DNA of 8,929 nt from Candidatus Atribacter alterifermentans (lineage in GTDB: Bacteria > Atribacterota > Atribacteria > Atribacterales > Atribacteraceae), in NCBI GenBank assembly GCA_012517635.1, contig JAAYUP010000258.1, forward strand, positions 1-8,929, in the 5' to 3' direction. Below are positions 6,818 through 8,929 of the stretch, in pieces. The first letter of the stretch is position 1. Each line of letters opens with the position of its first letter. The notes under the pieces are model-generated. The model saw only the letters and a program-made list of their open reading frames with translations, did not search any database and was not told the DNA's origin. The position numbers and the translations under genes are program-made.

Positions 6818-6859
6818 ATGTCTTACAGAATTCATACGTCGTTTAAGGGAGGTTCATAG
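6818..6859 (+). CDS. possible 13-codon upstream ORF (leader peptide)
   Basis: ATG at 6818 opens a frame encoding MSYRIHTSFKGGS and ending at TAG 6857-6859, one base before the radical SAM ATG at 6861. AAGGGGTGG at 6803-6811 lies 6 nt before its start, similar to the site used by the ParB-like gene. The Shine-Dalgarno of the radical SAM gene (AAGGGAGG, 6845-6852) is inside this ORF and itself encodes the KGG, so the peptide's Gly-Gly may have no meaning. Ribosomes finishing here would be placed to restart on the next gene, so a translational-coupling leader is the simplest reading; a tiny substrate peptide for the radical SAM enzyme is a more speculative one. An ORF this short could also be chance. 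Confidence 0.35.
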   Translation: MSYRIHTSFKGGS

Positions 6860-6860
6860 T

Positions 6861-8309
6861 ATGGGTTATTTTGATTCCATAAAAGCTTTTACTGCTGAAC
6901 AAGTCGTTAAAGCAATGGTTGGTTCTCTACGAAACTCCTCCGACGAATCTATTATCCGTTTAACATATTTAGCCGAAAAATTAACACCAATTGAGTATTA
7001 TCGTGACCAGATTCGTGGACTTCGTCAGATGTTTGAGGAAAAAAGACCGCAGATCGTCCTGGCTAGGAGAGTCCTTCAAGAAACTCATCCCAACGTAAGA
7101 CGAAGACTCATCGAAAACCTCATCTGTAAAAGTATTCTTTTGGGAGTTCCTAAAAGGCAAAAAATTGAAAAGGAATTAGGATGCCAAGTACCTATGTTTT
7201 TTGTAGTGAGTCCCAGCATGCGTTGTAACCTCAATTGTTATGGGTGTTACGCCGGTGAGTATCGCAAAGAAAGCGATATGCCAATAGAGCTCCTTGACCG
7301 AATTTTTACTGAGGCCAATGAACTGGGCATGAATTTCCTCACCATTTCTGGAGGAGAACCTTTTCTTCGCAAAGAACAAATCGATCTCATGGAAAAACAC
7401 AGCGAGCTTTCTTTCCAAGTTTATACCAATGGAACTCTCATTGATCGAGACATGGCGAAACGTTTAGCTCAAATGGGTAATATTTATCCTGCTATTAGTG
7501 TTGAGGGTTACGAAGCTGAAACCGATGCCCGACGAGGTAAGGGTACCTACAAAAAAATCATGAACGCTATGGAAGCTCTTCGTGATGAAGGAGCGCTCTT
7601 TGGATTTTCCATCACAGCAACGAGGCAGAACACCGAATTGGTTTGCAGCGACGAGTTTATGGATGGTTTGATTAACAAAGGAGTGAGCTTTGGTTGGTAC
7701 TTTACCTATGTCCCAATTGGGAAAAAACCAGACATGAATCTCATGCCAACACCAGAGCAGCGTCTTCATCTTCGTAATCAGGTTCACCATCTTCGTTATG
7801 ACAAACCGATTTTTATTGGTGATTTTTGGAATGATGGACCATATGTTGGTGGTTGTCTCGCCGGAGGTCGACGATATTTCCACATCAACAATGCTGGCGA
7901 TGTCGAGCCATGTGTCTTTTGTCACTTTACTGTTGACAATATTAAGAATAAAAGTCTGAAAGAGGCCTTTTCTTCGCCTTTCTTCCGAGCTATCCAAGAA
8001 AATCAGCCTTATGATAATAATCTAATGCGTCCTTGTATGTTGATTGATGTTCCTCAAGTACTTCGAGATATAGTAGAAAAGTACGGAGCTCGACCCAGTC
8101 ATGAAGGTGCTGATAGTCTCATCAAAGAACTCAAAGATGATATTGATAAATATTCTCAGGCTTTTAAAGAATTATCTGACCCATTTTGGGAAGAAAACTA
8201 CAAAGGAACTATTTACTATAAAGATTATAAAACTGAGAGGAAAGAATACATCGATAAACTAAAAGAGGCTCCGGCTCCTAAATCTCAGAAGGAAAAAGCA
8301 AAAGTCTAA
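6861..8309 (+). CDS. radical SAM protein with SPASM-like C-terminal cysteine region
   Basis: A 482-residue protein. The radical SAM core carries the [4Fe-4S] ligands C122, C126 and C129 in CNLNCYGC, GGEP at 164-167 for S-adenosylmethionine binding, and conserved strands around YTNGTLI (188-194) and AISVEGYEAETDARRGKGTY (211-230). C-terminal to the core, C332 in GGCLAGGRRYFHINNAGDVEPC, C351, C354 and then C392 form a SPASM/twitch-like set that probably holds one auxiliary Fe-S cluster. About 110 residues precede the core and are helical in character; the last 30 residues are lysine- and glutamate-rich. I recall closely similar uncharacterised proteins in many anaerobes; SPASM-type relatives include peptide-modifying enzymes and anaerobic sulfatase maturases, but no substrate can be assigned. 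GGGAGG 8 nt before the ATG gives a strong start. The stop codon directly touches the end of an antisense group II intron. Confidence 0.88.
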   Translation: MGYFDSIKAFTAEQVVKAMVGSLRNSSDESIIRLTYLAEKLTPIEYYRDQIRGLRQMFEEKRPQIVLARRVLQETHPNVRRRLIENLICKSILLGVPKRQKIEKELGCQVPMFFVVSPSMRCNLNCYGCYAGEYRKESDMPIELLDRIFTEANELGMNFLTISGGEPFLRKEQIDLMEKHSELSFQVYTNGTLIDRDMAKRLAQMGNIYPAISVEGYEAETDARRGKGTYKKIMNAMEALRDEGALFGFSITATRQNTELVCSDEFMDGLINKGVSFGWYFTYVPIGKKPDMNLMPTPEQRLHLRNQVHHLRYDKPIFIGDFWNDGPYVGGCLAGGRRYFHINNAGDVEPCVFCHFTVDNIKNKSLKEAFSSPFFRAIQENQPYDNNLMRPCMLIDVPQVLRDIVEKYGARPSHEGADSLIKELKDDIDKYSQAFKELSDPFWEENYKGTIYYKDYKTERKEYIDKLKEAPAPKSQKEKAKV

Positions 8310-8350
8310 ATCGAGTAGGAGGTAGGTGATTATTTCACCTACCGACCTCT
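8310..8350 (-). ncRNA. group II intron domain VI with branch-point A
   Basis: On the minus strand a 9-bp perfect stem (GGTAGGTGA with TCACCTACC, 8321-8343) closes a 5-nt AATAA loop. The lower part pairs AGG with CCU and GAG with CUC, leaving a single unpaired A opposite position 8316. This is the expected branch-point adenosine, followed by six bases to the 3' end GAU at 8310. Confidence 0.85.
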
Positions 8351-8352
8351 CA

Positions 8353-8386
8353 CGCCACCGTACGTACCGTTCGGTATACGGCGGTT
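8353..8386 (-). ncRNA. group II intron domain V (catalytic core)
   Basis: On the minus strand CCGCCGTA (8384-8377) pairs with TACGGTGG (8362-8355), including the conserved G-U wobble in the middle of the catalytic triad. A CG dinucleotide bulge (8364-8363) follows the upper stem TACC/GGTA, capped by GAAC. The triad is CGC at 8383-8381, where most IIA and IIB introns have AGC. All parts required for catalysis are intact. Confidence 0.9.
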
Positions 8387-8396
8387 CAAATAGGAA

Positions 8397-8929
8397 TTAA
8401 TGTACTAATAAGTACCTTTCGGTTATTGTCGGAAACCCTTGTTTCTTTAGCCACTCGTTGGTTAAGGCTCTGGTAAGAATAGGGCTGTTGGAAATTCTCC
8501 AGTAGCCTTTTCTTGTGTTGGAATACTCCCGCGCTTTATGTTCATCAATTCCAAGTTTAACAAGGTTGTCGTATCTGGTCTTGACTTTCTTCCAGCGTTT
8601 CCAGTAACACATTCTTATCCTTCTCCTAAGCCATTCGTCCAGTTCCTTTACCGTTCTGCCCATATCCGCAATTCCGAAATAATTGACCCATCCGGTAATA
8701 ATCTGCCTGAGTCTTACAATCCTCTTTTTTACTCCCTTTGCATTGCTTCTCCCTGTGACAGCTTTCAGCTTTGCTTTGAGTTTCTTCACCGATTTGGGAT
8801 GTACTCTTATTCCGGTTCCGTCCTTTTTCCAGTAGAATGAAAACCCCAGAAATTTGAGCTTCCATGGCCTATCCACCGCACTCTTTTCCTTGTTGACTTT
8901 AAGCCTTAACTCTTCTTCAAGAAATCTCG
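8397..8929 (-). CDS. ltrA: group II intron reverse transcriptase/maturase, C-terminal part
   Basis: The frame stays open to the right edge, so the start and the reverse transcriptase YADD site are outside the window. The visible 177 codons begin with RFLEEELRLKVNKEKSAV and continue DRPWKLKFLGFSFY, the end of the RT/thumb region typical of group II intron proteins. The maturase domain X follows: IVRLRQIITGWVNYFG, then RRIRMCYWKRWKK, KLGIDEHKAREYSNTRKGYW and RISNSPILTRALTNEWL, ending ...FPTITERYLLVH. The protein stops shortly after domain X, with no HNH endonuclease domain, as in class IIC proteins. The domain binds the intron RNA for splicing and primes reverse transcription at nicked or replicating DNA. 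No frameshift or internal stop is seen. A GTG at 8876 is not a true start because the similarity continues upstream of it. Confidence 0.93.
   Translation of the reverse strand, partial: RFLEEELRLKVNKEKSAVDRPWKLKFLGFSFYWKKDGTGIRVHPKSVKKLKAKLKAVTGRSNAKGVKKRIVRLRQIITGWVNYFGIADMGRTVKELDEWLRRRIRMCYWKRWKKVKTRYDNLVKLGIDEHKAREYSNTRKGYWRISNSPILTRALTNEWLKKQGFPTITERYLLVH

Larger units (their letters stand above)
8310..8929 (-). mobile_element. group II intron, probably class IIC (3' part; 5' end beyond right edge)
   Basis: The minus strand from the right edge to 8310 contains the end of an intron-encoded reverse transcriptase followed by RNA domains V and VI, the order found at the 3' end of mobile group II introns. 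The predicted 3' terminus is ...CTACTCGAT, ending at 8310, right next to the TAA of the radical SAM gene (8307-8309). Three points favour class IIC: the CGC catalytic triad in domain V, the maturase ending soon after domain X without an endonuclease domain, and a location beside a gene end, as class IIC introns often insert next to terminators. The intron is antisense to the radical SAM gene, so it cannot splice from that gene's mRNA. The 5' end, the RT active site and the 5' exon lie outside the window. Confidence 0.9.

Noticed and set aside
7464..7997. Minus-strand ORF of 177 codons inside the radical SAM gene
   Set aside because: It is a reverse-strand shadow of a gene with conserved motifs over the same span; its composition and lack of a start signal argue against it.
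8321..8343. Hairpin after the radical SAM gene as its terminator
   Set aside because: It is the domain VI stem of the antisense group II intron and lacks a T-run on the plus strand.
8538..8840. Plus-strand ORF of 100 codons opposite the maturase
   Set aside because: Shadow of the intron reverse transcriptase frame; no ribosome-binding site or motif.

Overview
The window is AT-rich bacterial chromosome holding nine protein-coding genes, or ten with a possible 13-codon ORF. The genes tmk, darA, holB and ricT lie in the order known from Bacillota (Bacillus tmk-yaaQ-yaaR-holB-yaaT, here without yaaR). Together with a SpoIIIAA-like/R3H ATPase, a family-4 uracil-DNA glycosylase and an oxygen-sensitive type of radical SAM enzyme, this suggests an anaerobic bacterium from Bacillota or a related deep lineage such as Atribacterota or a thermophilic group. 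The phylum is a guess from gene content and composition, not a determination.

Left half (1-4102, minus strand): one tightly packed operon transcribed leftward. It is led by an AAA ATPase with a C-terminal R3H domain, followed by thymidylate kinase, the PII-like c-di-AMP receptor DarA, the DNA polymerase III delta' subunit and the PSP1-domain protein RicT/YaaT, which runs off the left edge. Start/stop overlaps of 4 bp at two junctions and a Shine-Dalgarno embedded in the previous gene at a third indicate translational coupling. The operon joins dTTP supply, clamp loading and nucleotide second-messenger sensing.

Middle (4103-6576): a divergent AT-rich control region carries promoter candidates for both directions. 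A rightward two-gene unit follows: a calcineurin-type metallophosphoesterase, overlapped by 8 bp by a ParB/sulfiredoxin-fold-like protein with an unusual cysteine cluster. After a 104-bp gap with a perfect 18-bp palindrome comes a [4Fe-4S] family-4 uracil-DNA glycosylase.

Right part (6577-8929): a 240-bp AT-rich leader region and a possible 13-codon ORF precede a 482-residue radical SAM protein of unknown function with a SPASM-like C-terminal cysteine region. Directly after its stop codon lies the 3' end of a group II intron on the opposite strand. Its domains V and VI can be folded by hand, including the CGC catalytic triad and the bulged branch-point A, and the C-terminal part of its reverse transcriptase/maturase runs off the right edge. 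The features point to a group IIC intron.

No tRNA, rRNA, CRISPR array or recognisable riboswitch was seen. The most interesting leads are the radical SAM gene with its mini-ORF, the phosphoesterase/ParB-like pair, and the placement of the intron exactly at a stop codon.
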